This document shows, one piece after another, positions 1-8,184 of a DNA stretch of 46,715 nt; within the stretch, counting starts at the first letter, position 1, and every line of letters begins with the position of its first letter. The notes under the pieces are model-generated. The model made no database searches. It was given only the letters and a program-made list of their open reading frames with translations, and had not been told where the DNA came from. Location of the stretch: the NCBI GenBank assembly GCA_002452735.1, contig DKFD01000014.1:1-46715 (forward strand), in the 5' to 3' direction. Source of the DNA: Patescibacteria group bacterium UBA6805 (lineage in GTDB: Bacteria > Patescibacteriota > Minisyncoccia > Minisyncoccales > Minisyncoccaceae). The position numbers and the translations under genes were made by a program.

Positions 1-140
1 AAAGAATTGGAAAACGCCTGGCCCTTGGCAATAGTGGCCTTGGAAGAAACCCCGGCCATGGAAACGATAATGAAGGCGGAAAGGATTCCGACTATGACGA
101 TGACCACCAGTATTTCGATGAGGGTGAAGGATTTATTCAT
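1..140 (-). CDS. Type IV prepilin-like protein, N-terminal fragment (cut by window edge)
   Basis: Only the first 46 codons are inside the window. They encode a class III prepilin leader (short MNKS, then FTLIE and a hydrophobic stretch), the N-terminal helix of type IV pilins and pseudopilins, which prepilin peptidase cleaves before the Phe. The residue at -1 is Ser instead of the usual Gly. The first roughly 95 bases are almost identical to those of the genes starting at 984, 33744 and 34603. The ATG at 138-140 overlaps the stop of the preceding prepilin gene by 8 bases, so translation is probably coupled. A LamG-like body is expected by analogy but is not visible here. Confidence 0.85.
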   Translation of the reverse strand, partial: MNKSFTLIEILVVIVIVGILSAFIIVSMAGVSSKATIAKGQAFSNS

Positions 141-984
141 TGTTGGCTGAATTAGATTTTAATTCCGCTAATCTTTGTCCGTATTCTACTGCATCAAATC
201 CGCCGCGGACAAGCAGATTGTTCAGGCCGGCATAGTATTGTTCTTTAATTCGAGAGCTTGGAATAGCTTGATTATATATCCGAACATCGTCTATTAGGCC
301 ATTAAAAGCTTGCGTATTCTGGCTTATTCGATTAGAAAAAGCCGGCACATTACTTCCGCTTTGAATGCTAACGTTTTTCCGGGTTCCGTTAATATAAAAC
401 TTTGCCGTATAAGCATCTCCCGAATAAGTTAACACTAAATAATACCAACTATTCAATGCAGGCGCCCAACTAAAATAATCCGAACCACCGGCAATATAGA
501 TATAATCATTGGCAGCGTGCTGATATAAAAATGTTCCGTACAGTTGCATCGCATTTGCCCTTGTTTTTGCTGTATCTTTAAAATAAAACCATCCTGAAAT
601 TGCGGCCGGTCCGTTGATTGGTATGCCGATATCAGAAAAAGAAATATAATCATTGCTTCCGTCAAAACTTAAACATTTACCCGAGACACACTCGCCCCCT
701 GTTTTTAGCTTGTCTAATGCGTCTCCCGTGGACAATGTTCCGTTATTTTGTCCCCAGCTATCGCCTATTGTGGCTCCGGTAGTGGCTGTTGATAATTCGT
801 CGAATTTCCATTCGGAGACCAAATTCGTTAACAAAGAATTTTTAAGTGAAGAAGAAAACGCCTGGCCTTTGGCAATAGTGGCTTTTTCCGAAACCCCGGC
901 CATGGAAACAATGATGAAGGCGGAAAGGATTCCGACTATGACGATGACCACCAGTATTTCGATGAGGGTGAAGGATTTATTCAT
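133..984 (-). CDS. Type IV pseudopilin with LamG-like (concanavalin) domain
   Basis: This 283-aa protein has a prepilin leader and hydrophobic helix (residues 1-30), a linker ending in an SEWKFDE segment, then a LamG/laminin-G-like jellyroll from about residue 60 to 240. Visible markers of that fold are CLSFDGSNDYI, ISGWFYF, YYLVLTYSG and LIDDVRIYN. The C-terminal 45 residues resemble those of the two prepilins near 33-34.6 kb. LamG folds often bind glycans or surface ligands, so it is probably a minor pilin or adhesin exported by the type IV pilus machinery; the ligand is unknown. The ATG overlaps the pyrG stop as ATGA, and the next prepilin gene overlaps its own stop. Confidence 0.85.
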   Translation of the reverse strand: MNKSFTLIEILVVIVIVGILSAFIIVSMAGVSEKATIAKGQAFSSSLKNSLLTNLVSEWKFDELSTATTGATIGDSWGQNNGTLSTGDALDKLKTGGECVSGKCLSFDGSNDYISFSDIGIPINGPAAISGWFYFKDTAKTRANAMQLYGTFLYQHAANDYIYIAGGSDYFSWAPALNSWYYLVLTYSGDAYTAKFYINGTRKNVSIQSGSNVPAFSNRISQNTQAFNGLIDDVRIYNQAIPSSRIKEQYYAGLNNLLVRGGFDAVEYGQRLAELKSNSANNE

Positions 985-2603
985 TTTTTCTTTGCCGAAG
1001 CTTTGATAAATTCCTTGAATAAAGGATGAGGATTTAGGGGTCTTGATTTCAGCTCCGGGTGGAACTGAACCGCTACGAAAAACGGATGATTTTTCAGTTC
1101 AATGATTTCCACCAAGTCCTTTTCCGGATTAACTCCCGAGACAATTAATCCTTTTGAAACCAATAAGTCCCGGTAATCGTTGTTCAGCTCGTATCTGTGT
1201 CTGTGCCTTTCCGAAATCATTCCCTTTCCGTAAGCTCTGCCGGCAATGGTTTTGGGCATGACTTGGCAGTCCCAGGCGCCTAGCCTCATGGTCGCTCCGT
1301 ATTTTTTGTGCTTTATCAATTCCTTTTGTTCGGGCATAAAGTCAATCACCGGCTGTTTTGAATTGGGCTCGAACTCGGTCGAGGTGGCTTTTTTAAGGCC
1401 GCAGACATTTCTGGCGAACTCAACCGTTGCCAATTGCATGCCCAAACATAATCCCAGGAAAGGAATCTTATTCTTCCTTATATAGCCGATTGCCCTGATT
1501 TTTCCTTCCGTGCCCCTGGTGCCGAATCCTCCGGGAACGATTATTCCGTCATAGTCCTTTAATTCTTTGAGGGCCCCTGGATTCTTTTCAAACTTCTGGG
1601 CCGACAGCCAGTGTATCTCCGGATGCCTGTTATGGCTCCAGGAAGCGTGTTTTATGGCCTCAATGACGGAAATGTACGAATCCATCAGGGAAAAGCTTCC
1701 GGTCTCGAAATACTTGCCGACAATGCCGATTTTTATTGGCTTCTTCTTTCTTTTGATTCTAGTGACGAGCTCTTTCCACTCTTTTAAGTCTTTTCTTTTC
1801 GCCTTAAGGCCAGTTTTCTTGAGTATCCTGTCGCCCAGACCTTCTTTTTCAAAGTTAAGGGGAATCTCGTAAATGGAATCAACGTCCGGGGCGGAAATTA
1901 CGTCTCTGGAGTCAAGATTGCAGAACACGGATATCTTTCTTTTTCTCGGCGCATCCAAGGGAACCGAAGCTCTTCCCAGGATAAAATCGGGCTGGATGCC
2001 GGCTTCGTTCAAAAGCCGGGCCGAGGTCTGAGTGGGCTTGGTTTTCATTTCGCCGATGGTCTTGATGGTTGGCAGAAAAGTTACCAGGGCAAAAAGAGTT
2101 TTCCTGGGGTTTCTCAGCTTCATCATTCTGGCCGCTTCCAGGAAAAGAAGGTTTTGGTACTCGCCCACCGTTCCTCCGATTTCAATCATTACGAAATCGG
2201 CCTTTGTTTTCTTGGCCACTTTTTCAATCCGGGAGATTACTTCATTGGGAATGTCCGGCACCACTTCAACGCACCTTCCCTGGAAACCAAGGTTCCTTTC
2301 TTTTTTAATCACCGATTGGTAGACCCTGCCCGTGGTAATGTAGTTTTCGGTTGACAAATTCTCGTTCAGGAATCTTTCGTAATTTCCCAGGTCCTGGTCG
2401 CATTCGGTTCCGTCGTCGGTCACGAAAACTTCGCCGTGCTCTATCGGGTTCATTGTTCCGGCGTCAACGTTGATGTACGGGTCAATTTTGACGGCACTCA
2501 CTTTGAATCCCTTGCTTTGAAGCATTTTTCCAATGGAAGCAGTGGCAGCGCCCTTGCCTACGCTTGACATTACCCCGCCTCCGACAAAAATATATTGGGG
2601 CAT
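981..2603 (-). CDS. pyrG: CTP synthase
   Basis: A 540-aa CTP synthase that makes CTP from UTP, ATP and glutamine in pyrimidine nucleotide synthesis. The N-terminal amidoligase domain has its P-loop (SVGKG, residues 14-18) and the conserved IDPYINVDAGTM segment. The C-terminal class I glutamine amidotransferase domain has the nucleophile Cys386 in GLCLGMQ and the His515/Glu517 pair in FHPEL. Length is normal for the family. It lies 3 bases after rplI in the same direction and ends overlapping a prepilin gene, so housekeeping and surface genes appear to share one transcript. Confidence 0.97.
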   Translation of the reverse strand: MPQYIFVGGGVMSSVGKGAATASIGKMLQSKGFKVSAVKIDPYINVDAGTMNPIEHGEVFVTDDGTECDQDLGNYERFLNENLSTENYITTGRVYQSVIKKERNLGFQGRCVEVVPDIPNEVISRIEKVAKKTKADFVMIEIGGTVGEYQNLLFLEAARMMKLRNPRKTLFALVTFLPTIKTIGEMKTKPTQTSARLLNEAGIQPDFILGRASVPLDAPRKRKISVFCNLDSRDVISAPDVDSIYEIPLNFEKEGLGDRILKKTGLKAKRKDLKEWKELVTRIKRKKKPIKIGIVGKYFETGSFSLMDSYISVIEAIKHASWSHNRHPEIHWLSAQKFEKNPGALKELKDYDGIIVPGGFGTRGTEGKIRAIGYIRKNKIPFLGLCLGMQLATVEFARNVCGLKKATSTEFEPNSKQPVIDFMPEQKELIKHKKYGATMRLGAWDCQVMPKTIAGRAYGKGMISERHRHRYELNNDYRDLLVSKGLIVSGVNPEKDLVEIIELKNHPFFVAVQFHPELKSRPLNPHPLFKEFIKASAKKK

Positions 2604-2606
2604 ATG

Positions 2607-3065
2607 CTATTGTTTATGCTCTTGTTTTTCGGAAACGATAATTTTTATTTCCGCTTCCAGATTGTGGTCGAGCTCAAGCTTGACCGGAAATTCTCCCAAC
2701 TCCTTAATCGGATTTTTCAAATTGATTTGGTTTTTGTCAACGTTTAATCCCATTTCTTTCAAATGCTCGGATATTTTCTGTTTGTTTACGGATTCGAAAA
2801 GCTGTCCTTCTTTTCCGGCCGTAACTTCAATCATCACTTCCCTTCCGTCCAGCTGGGAAGCCATTTTTTCCTGTTCTTTTAGGTCGCGGGCCGTTTTTTC
2901 TTCGTCCATTTTTTTCTGCTCTTCCAGTTTTTTCAGGTTTTCTTCCGTGGCCGCCAGGACCAGACCCTTGGGAATGAGGAAATTTCTGGCAAAACCGGCC
3001 GGGATATCTTTAACCTCGTCTTTCTTGCCTAAATTGTCTACATTTTGCAAAAGTATTACCTTCAT
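2607..3065 (-). CDS. rplI: 50S ribosomal protein L9
   Basis: A 152-aa L9 that binds 23S rRNA in the large subunit near the L1 stalk base. The N-terminal RNA-binding domain shows MKVILLQNVDNLGKKD, VKDIPAGFARNFL and IPKGLVLAAT, followed by the long charged connecting helix (residues 40-75) and a C-terminal domain with GREVMIEV and LFESVNKQKI. Size is normal. Some CPR lineages are known to lack L9, so its presence helps narrow the lineage. It sits 2 bases after the S41 protease gene and 3 bases before pyrG. Confidence 0.95.
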   Translation of the reverse strand: MKVILLQNVDNLGKKDEVKDIPAGFARNFLIPKGLVLAATEENLKKLEEQKKMDEEKTARDLKEQEKMASQLDGREVMIEVTAGKEGQLFESVNKQKISEHLKEMGLNVDKNQINLKNPIKELGEFPVKLELDHNLEAEIKIIVSEKQEHKQ

Positions 3066-3067
3066 AT

Positions 3068-4276
3068 CTATTGGTTGATTATCTTCACTAGTTCTTCCAG
3101 GGCCTTGTCCAATTGCGGGTCTTTGTCTTCATTGTAATCGTCTTCGGTTATTTCCGCCTCGATGTCCGGTTTTATGCCGATGTCCTGGATAAGCTCCCCG
3201 TTTGGAGTATACCATTTCGCGGTGGTGACTTTCAAGGCCGAGCCGTCGTCCAGGGTAACCACTCTTTGGACCAGGCCTTTGCCGAAAGAAGTTTCTCCGA
3301 TAACCAATATTCCCCGATTGTCTTTCAGGGCCCCGGTCAGTATCTCGGCGGATGAAGCGGTTCCTTTGTTGATAAGGATAACCATGGGTGTATTGGCAAA
3401 GCTTGCTGGGCCGCCGGATTTGTAGTTGCTTTTTTCCATGTTTTTATTCTGTTCGGTCAGAACAATGCTTCCTTTTTCCAAGAACCAGCCGGCAATATCC
3501 ACGGTTCTGTTCAAAAGTCCTCCCGGGTTGTTCCTCAGGTCAAGGACGATGCCGTCAAAGTTACTTCCAAGGATTTCATAACCGGCCTTTTGGAAATCTT
3601 TAAACACGGATTCGGAGAAATGATAAATAGTCAAATAAGCTATCTTTTTGCCGTCCTGTTCCATCATTTTCCATTCAATGGTCGGAACCTTGATAACATC
3701 TCTGGTGATTTCAAAGGTTTTGGTTTCCGGCGTCCCTTCTTTTTTCGCGCGGGAAATGGTCAGAACAACCTTGGTTCCTTTTTCTCCTTTGATTTTACTG
3801 ATGACCTCGTCAATGGACATTTCCGCGGTTGATTGGCCGTCCACTTCGATGATGGCGTCACCGGCCAGAATGCCGGCTGTCTCAGCCGGAGTTCCCTTGA
3901 GAGGAGCGATTACCTTGATTTGATTGTCTTTGAGCCCTATCTGGATGCCCACGCCCTCGAACGTGCCCGATAAGTCTTCTTGGAAGTCTTTTGACTGGGT
4001 CGGGTCGAAGAATACGGTGTAGGGGTCGCCGATGGCCTTGATCATTCCGGAAACAGCCCCGTAAGTCAGCTTTTGTTTATCTATTTGCGATGGGTCGACG
4101 AAATTGAAAACGGTTTTTTCGTAAACTTCTTTAAGGAGAGACAAATCAACGCCGTCCATGTTGTAGGCCGCTTTGTATGCTTTCTCGTTGATGTATTTAT
4201 CAAAAAAGAACCCGCCGAAGAAAGAAAGGCCTATGAGGACGGTAGCGATTACGTTTTTAGAGATGTATTTATTCAT
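3068..4276 (-). CDS. S41 family C-terminal processing peptidase (CtpA/Prc-like)
   Basis: A 402-aa membrane-anchored serine protease. An N-terminal transmembrane segment (residues about 8-28) is followed by a helical linker, a PDZ domain (about 105-185, GVGIQIGLKDNQIKVI to VVLTISRA) and the S41 catalytic domain. The Ser-Lys dyad is visible as the Ser in GTASSAEIL and the Lys in SFGKGLVQ. Family members trim C-termini of secreted or cell-wall-associated proteins outside the membrane. The next gene in the direction of transcription is rplI. The substrate is unknown. Confidence 0.93.
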   Translation of the reverse strand: MNKYISKNVIATVLIGLSFFGGFFFDKYINEKAYKAAYNMDGVDLSLLKEVYEKTVFNFVDPSQIDKQKLTYGAVSGMIKAIGDPYTVFFDPTQSKDFQEDLSGTFEGVGIQIGLKDNQIKVIAPLKGTPAETAGILAGDAIIEVDGQSTAEMSIDEVISKIKGEKGTKVVLTISRAKKEGTPETKTFEITRDVIKVPTIEWKMMEQDGKKIAYLTIYHFSESVFKDFQKAGYEILGSNFDGIVLDLRNNPGGLLNRTVDIAGWFLEKGSIVLTEQNKNMEKSNYKSGGPASFANTPMVILINKGTASSAEILTGALKDNRGILVIGETSFGKGLVQRVVTLDDGSALKVTTAKWYTPNGELIQDIGIKPDIEAEITEDDYNEDKDPQLDKALEELVKIINQ

Positions 4277-4303
4277 GGTAATAGGATATCATATTTTTTC
4301 TTT

Positions 4304-5542
4304 TTAAACAACTTTTCCCAAAAGATAGTTCCATTTGGCTCCGATTATCTTTGCTTTTACCGAAAATCCGGGCTTTCCCTTGTTTAAAACAACGGCCCGG
4401 CCCGAATTTGTTCGGCCCAGTCCCCCTTTTTCAATGATTAGGGCTTGGAAGGATTTTCCTTTCATGCTTCGGTTCCTCTTTTCGTTTATGTCCTGAAATA
4501 GTTTGGTCAATATTCTTGACCTCTGTTTTTTTATCCTGTCCGGCCAGTCTTTTAAGGCATAATCAGAGGTGTTTTTTCTCTTGGAAAACTTGAAGATGTG
4601 GACTATGTCCGGCTTTGTTCCTTTGATTATTTTAATCGTGCTATTGAAAGCTTCCTCGTTTTCATGAGGATGCCCGACGATTATGTCAGTGGCCAGAACG
4701 CTGTCCTTGAATTTCTTCCTGAAAGCTTCGGAGATTCGAATAAAATCCTCAACCTTGTAATTTCTTTTTATTTTCTTTAAGGTATTATTGTCCCCTGTTT
4801 GCAAGGGCAGATGAATGAACTTGTATATTTTGTTTGATTCGTATAATTTCAAAAGCAGCTTCAGTATTTTCTTGGCGTGGCCCGGATTCATCATGCCGAG
4901 CTTGATTTTGAATTCTCCTTCAATCTCGATTATTTCTTTCAGCAATTCCGGTAATTTCTGCTTTCCCTTGTCCAAGCCGTAAACAGCCAAATCCTGGGAA
5001 GTCAATTGAATTTCTTTGACTCCCTGATTAAGAGCTTCTTTGACTGATTTCAATATGTCTTTGATTTCAAAAGATTTCAGTTCTTTCCTGGCCAGTCTGG
5101 CCGTGCAATACGTGCATTGGCCCAGGCACCCTTCGGCAATGGGAATAATGGCTGTTGCGCCTTTTATGCAAGCAGCGGGCTTTTTAATCGAATTATCCTT
5201 TAAGAGAATAATGTGTTTTCTTCGGAGCGCTTGCTTAACCACTTTGTTGATGGAATCAATGCTTTGGGGGCTGATGACCCCGTGAGCAATCGATCGGCAC
5301 TCTTCGGAAATCAACGGCAGACAGCCGGCCAAGATGACAATTTTCTTTGCTTTTTTTAATTGATTAATTTCTTTGAGTATTTTCCTTTCTGTTTTTTCCA
5401 CCACGCCGCAGGTGTTCAAAACAACGAAATCAGCTTCTTTCAAAGAAGATTGTTTGTATTCTTTATCAAGATTTGATTTGATTCTTTCGGAATCGGTTTG
5501 GTTCAGCTTACAGCCGAAGGTTTCTATGTGGTATTTTTTCAT
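4304..5542 (-). CDS. Archaeal/CDKAL1-type tRNA methylthiotransferase (probable ms2t6A37 synthase)
   Basis: A 412-aa radical SAM methylthiotransferase. The N-terminal UPF0004 domain has Cys11, Cys45 and Cys74 for one Fe-S cluster. The radical SAM core has GCLGQCTYC (Cys139, 143, 146), and a C-terminal TRAM-like region ends the protein. The segments TSQDLAVYGLDKG, KLGMMNPGHA and ATDIIVGHP resemble the archaeal/eukaryotic MtaB-CDKAL1 branch more than bacterial MiaB or MtaB; this is judged by eye. Expected role: adding a methylthio group to t6A37 of ANN-decoding tRNAs. The ATG at 5542 is chosen because a longer frame would run through tRNA-Gly. Confidence 0.85.
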   Translation of the reverse strand: MKKYHIETFGCKLNQTDSERIKSNLDKEYKQSSLKEADFVVLNTCGVVEKTERKILKEINQLKKAKKIVILAGCLPLISEECRSIAHGVISPQSIDSINKVVKQALRRKHIILLKDNSIKKPAACIKGATAIIPIAEGCLGQCTYCTARLARKELKSFEIKDILKSVKEALNQGVKEIQLTSQDLAVYGLDKGKQKLPELLKEIIEIEGEFKIKLGMMNPGHAKKILKLLLKLYESNKIYKFIHLPLQTGDNNTLKKIKRNYKVEDFIRISEAFRKKFKDSVLATDIIVGHPHENEEAFNSTIKIIKGTKPDIVHIFKFSKRKNTSDYALKDWPDRIKKQRSRILTKLFQDINEKRNRSMKGKSFQALIIEKGGLGRTNSGRAVVLNKGKPGFSVKAKIIGAKWNYLLGKVV

Positions 5543-5550
5543 TTTAACAG

Positions 5551-5621
5551 AGCGAGATACCGGAATCGAACCGGCGTCTTCTGCTTGGGAAGCAGACGTG
5601 TTGCCACTGTACCAATCTCGC
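5551..5621 (-). tRNA. tRNA-Gly (CCC anticodon)
   Basis: A 71-nt cloverleaf on the minus strand. Acceptor arms GCGAGAT and ATCTCGC pair fully, with U73 typical of tRNA-Gly. The anticodon stem TCTGC/GCAGA encloses loop TTCCCAA, giving anticodon CCC (decodes GGG). The T arm contains GGTTCGATTCC. CCA is not encoded. It lies between the CofE-like gene, whose stop begins at the adjacent base, and the methylthiotransferase. Confidence 0.95.
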
Positions 5622-6320
5622 CTATTCAATTTTTCTCACGATGCATAAAGGCGTCTGCTCCGAAGCCTGTCCCAAGGGATTGTCTTTGAAAGCTTTCTCG
5701 CAGAAATCATCAAGAATGTTCTTGTCTGACTTTCCCAGAACATTGACCCCCAAATCATTGGCGTCAATGATTATCACCTCGTTGCCGATTTTTTCTTTGA
5801 TTTTCAAGGCTGTTTTGTCAGGATTTTTCGGCCCCAATTTAGCATATTGGTTGTAAGGAGGCAAGGTATAGTCGCAGGGCCCGTCAATGGCATTGATATT
5901 GTTCCCCACCATCTTGTAAAATAGGCCTTTGATGCCAAAGGGCTTAGTTAAGAGAGCGACGAAAGAAGCGAACAATATCCTGGGAGCTCCGGCTTCTCGA
6001 ATGGCCAGTTCCATTGTCCAGGGACTGCCCAAACCGATGCCGTAAGGAGACTTGTGCACGAACTTGACCAGAATCCTGGCCAAAAGAGACGGCTTTATGT
6101 CCTTGATGGGAAAAGCCCTGTTCTGGGAAATGGCCACGATTTTCTCGCTGATGAAAAGAATATCAATCGGCCTTAAAAAGGGAGAAGCATACTTAACACA
6201 AACATCAACGATGTCATCGTCTTTGGAAATGATGTGAGTTTTAATGGGATAGCGGGCGTATTTGCCTCCTTCCACCCCAATGGCTAATTGTTTGCCGGCA
6301 TTGGGCATCAAATTTTCCAT
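5622..6320 (-). CDS. F420-0:gamma-glutamyl ligase (CofE)-like protein
   Basis: A 232-aa protein that I assign to the CofE-like family from the spacing of PIKTHIISKDDD, DILFISEKIVAISQ, YGIGLGSPWTMELAIREAG and a C-terminal IIIDANDLGVNVLG segment. Classical CofE adds glutamates to coenzyme F420, but no F420 biosynthesis gene is in this window, so the substrate is unclear. The ATG at 6320 is preferred: the reading frame opens further upstream only with a TTG at 6359 that would overlap the cupin gene. It lies 13 bases after the cupin, in the same direction. Confidence 0.75.
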   Translation of the reverse strand: MENLMPNAGKQLAIGVEGGKYARYPIKTHIISKDDDIVDVCVKYASPFLRPIDILFISEKIVAISQNRAFPIKDIKPSLLARILVKFVHKSPYGIGLGSPWTMELAIREAGAPRILFASFVALLTKPFGIKGLFYKMVGNNINAIDGPCDYTLPPYNQYAKLGPKNPDKTALKIKEKIGNEVIIIDANDLGVNVLGKSDKNILDDFCEKAFKDNPLGQASEQTPLCIVRKIE

Positions 6321-6333
6321 AACAAGCAAGACC

Positions 6334-6732
6334 TTATTCTTCCGTTGTCTTGCCGTCAAACTCTTCGCTGTCTGCCTCGGCTTCTTCTTTGGTGGAATGA
6401 ATCACTCCATCCCTATGTTCGGGCGGGCTGTAAACAGTGTATAGTTTTAGCGGTTCTTCGGTCGAGGTGTTGATAATATTGTGTCTGACCCCGGCCGGAA
6501 CAACGACTGCCGAGCCGTCTTCAATGGGATATTCCATCCCGTTCAAAACAGCCTTGCCAATTCCCTTCTCGATCCTGAAGAACTGGTCAAGAGTATGGGT
6601 TTCCTCTCCGATTTCTTCTCCGGGAAGAAGGCTCATCAAAACCAACTGGCTGTGGGGAGCGGTATACAGAACCTTTCTGAAATTGTCGTTCTCGACACTC
6701 GCTTTTTCTATGTTTATGACGTATCCTTTCAT
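6334..6732 (-). CDS. Cupin domain protein
   Basis: A 132-aa single-domain cupin. Motif 1 is seen around GEEIGEETHTLDQFFRIEKG (metal-binding His plus Glu) and motif 2 around VVVPAGVRHNIINTS. Such small cupins bind a metal and can be sugar isomerases, dioxygenases or sensors, so no specific function can be given. The acidic tail (about 20 residues, rich in E and D) is unusual. ATG 6732 is preferred to a TTG two codons earlier. A possible extended -10 box TGATACAAT lies at about 6762-6770. Confidence 0.8.
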   Translation of the reverse strand: MKGYVINIEKASVENDNFRKVLYTAPHSQLVLMSLLPGEEIGEETHTLDQFFRIEKGIGKAVLNGMEYPIEDGSAVVVPAGVRHNIINTSTEEPLKLYTVYSPPEHRDGVIHSTKEEAEADSEEFDGKTTEE

Positions 6733-6779
6733 AAGCAATTATTAATTATTATTATGCTTTAATTGTATCACAAACTTGT

Positions 6780-8150
6780 TTATTTTTCTAATCGTTTGGC
6801 TGGGTTTGTTCCGAGTATGACTTTTGTCGCCTTTTTTGACTCCCGTTCGAAAATAAAGGTAGCGAATTCTCCTTGATAATCAAAATTCGAACGAGTTTGC
6901 ATTAAAAACTTGTTTTTTCCTTTTGGTTTCAGCAAGTCGCTTTCTTTGACGGGAGAATTCTCTTTGGGGTCGAAGGCAATAAGGTTATTGTCCGCGCCGA
7001 CTATAATCGTATCCCCCCATCGGGAGCGATATGCGCCTTCAAGCTTTTCTTGCTGCGTTATCCTTTCCCCTTTAGCGTGTGTGCTTTTTCTATCAGCAAA
7101 CTTGTAGATGCTTTCAAAGATTCCGGTGTTAATAGAATCGCAGGGGCTGTTATTAGTGTTTGTCAAAGTGATTACTCCGATGTCGTTTTCAACATCAAAA
7201 GAAATTTTAGTGATAAATCCGGCAAACCCGCCGCCGTGGCCCACTATTTTTCTTTTCCCGATTTTGTAAATAAGAAAGCCGAGTCCATACGATGTTCCCT
7301 TTTCGCCAATAGACCAATGCGGCTTCAGTAATTCTTTTTTCGAATCCCTCCCTATTAAAACACGCGGTCCTTTCGGGGATATAGCGGCAAGATATTTAGC
7401 CAGGTCGGGAACATTGGAAAGAAAACCAGTGGCCGGGGCATAGGCCCTCACCTCAGAGTGAATGAAAACCGTGCGTTTTTTGTTCGGAATCGACTGCGGA
7501 TAACCTTTAGCAAGCCATTTCTCGTGTTTTTTATTAAAGTCAGGTGCGGTTCGTTCCATTTTCAGTTTTTTGATTATATGTTCGGCTACATATTCGTTGT
7601 AGCTGACGCCGCTGGCTTTTTTGATAATCTCGCCGAGCAAAGCAAATCCGAAATTGGAATATTTGAAGTGCGTCAAATTTTTAAAAACAGCGGTTTTTTC
7701 AGAAATCGATTTTTTCAACCCCGCCAGGTCGGGAAATTTATCGTTTTCCCAATGAGCTGTGACGCCATCCCTGAATACGCCCGCCGTATGAGAAAGTAGC
7801 TGGCGAATCGTGATACCGCTTAAATCAGCGCCCCTGGCCTGTACCTTAAACCACGGAAGATATTTTTCTACACGGTCGTCGAGCTTTATTCTTCCCCGCT
7901 CAATAAGTTGCATAATGGCGATTGCCGTAAAAGTTTTGGAGATAGAAGCGATGCGAAAGCAGGTTTTCGGGGACATGGGAATTTTTGATTCAATGTCTGC
8001 GTATCCAAAACCTTCCCGATAGACAAGCTTTCCATTATGGATAATTCCGACAGAAAGGCCGGGAATTCGGTCGCACAGGATTTTATAAGGGAGCCAGGCA
8101 TCAAGAACTTTGGTGGTGTATTTAATTGCTTTCGAAAAATCTTTTTTCAT
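6780..8150 (-). CDS. Serine hydrolase of the beta-lactamase/class C PBP family
   Basis: A 456-aa protein with the serine beta-lactamase-like fold. The nucleophile motif SxxK is SISK in RIASISKTFTAIA (near residue 70). The YxN motif is YSN in FKYSNFGFALLGEI, and an HGGG motif replaces KTG in KIVGHGGGFAGF. About 100 C-terminal residues form an extra domain like those of esterase or D-aminopeptidase relatives. There is no signal peptide, so it may be cytoplasmic. Likely a peptidase or esterase rather than an antibiotic-resistance enzyme; the substrate cannot be told. An extended -10 promoter lies just upstream. Confidence 0.88.
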   Translation of the reverse strand: MKKDFSKAIKYTTKVLDAWLPYKILCDRIPGLSVGIIHNGKLVYREGFGYADIESKIPMSPKTCFRIASISKTFTAIAIMQLIERGRIKLDDRVEKYLPWFKVQARGADLSGITIRQLLSHTAGVFRDGVTAHWENDKFPDLAGLKKSISEKTAVFKNLTHFKYSNFGFALLGEIIKKASGVSYNEYVAEHIIKKLKMERTAPDFNKKHEKWLAKGYPQSIPNKKRTVFIHSEVRAYAPATGFLSNVPDLAKYLAAISPKGPRVLIGRDSKKELLKPHWSIGEKGTSYGLGFLIYKIGKRKIVGHGGGFAGFITKISFDVENDIGVITLTNTNNSPCDSINTGIFESIYKFADRKSTHAKGERITQQEKLEGAYRSRWGDTIIVGADNNLIAFDPKENSPVKESDLLKPKGKNKFLMQTRSNFDYQGEFATFIFERESKKATKVILGTNPAKRLEK

Positions 8151-8158
8151 CGTGTCTG

Positions 8159-8166
8159 ATTATATC
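8159..8166 (-). promoter_or_regulatory. Extended -10 promoter of the serine hydrolase gene
   Basis: The minus strand reads TGATATAAT, an extended -10 element. The TATAAT (8159-8164) ends 8 bases before the ATG at 8150. No good -35 box is seen at the usual distance, which fits an extended -10 promoter. Confidence 0.5.
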
Positions 8167-8184
8167 ACGAAAAACGCGTAACGA

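Noticed and set aside
653..1006. Plus-strand frame over the prepilin and pyrG end
   Set aside because: Antisense shadow of two well-supported minus-strand genes, with no ribosome binding site and no family match.
5543..5629. N-terminal extension of the methylthiotransferase
   Set aside because: It is translated tRNA-Gly sequence; the family N-terminus starts at the ATG at 5542.
6780..8150. Antibiotic-resistance beta-lactamase
   Set aside because: It has the fold and SxxK/YxN motifs, but no export signal, an HGGG in place of KTG and an extra C-terminal domain, more like esterase or peptidase relatives.
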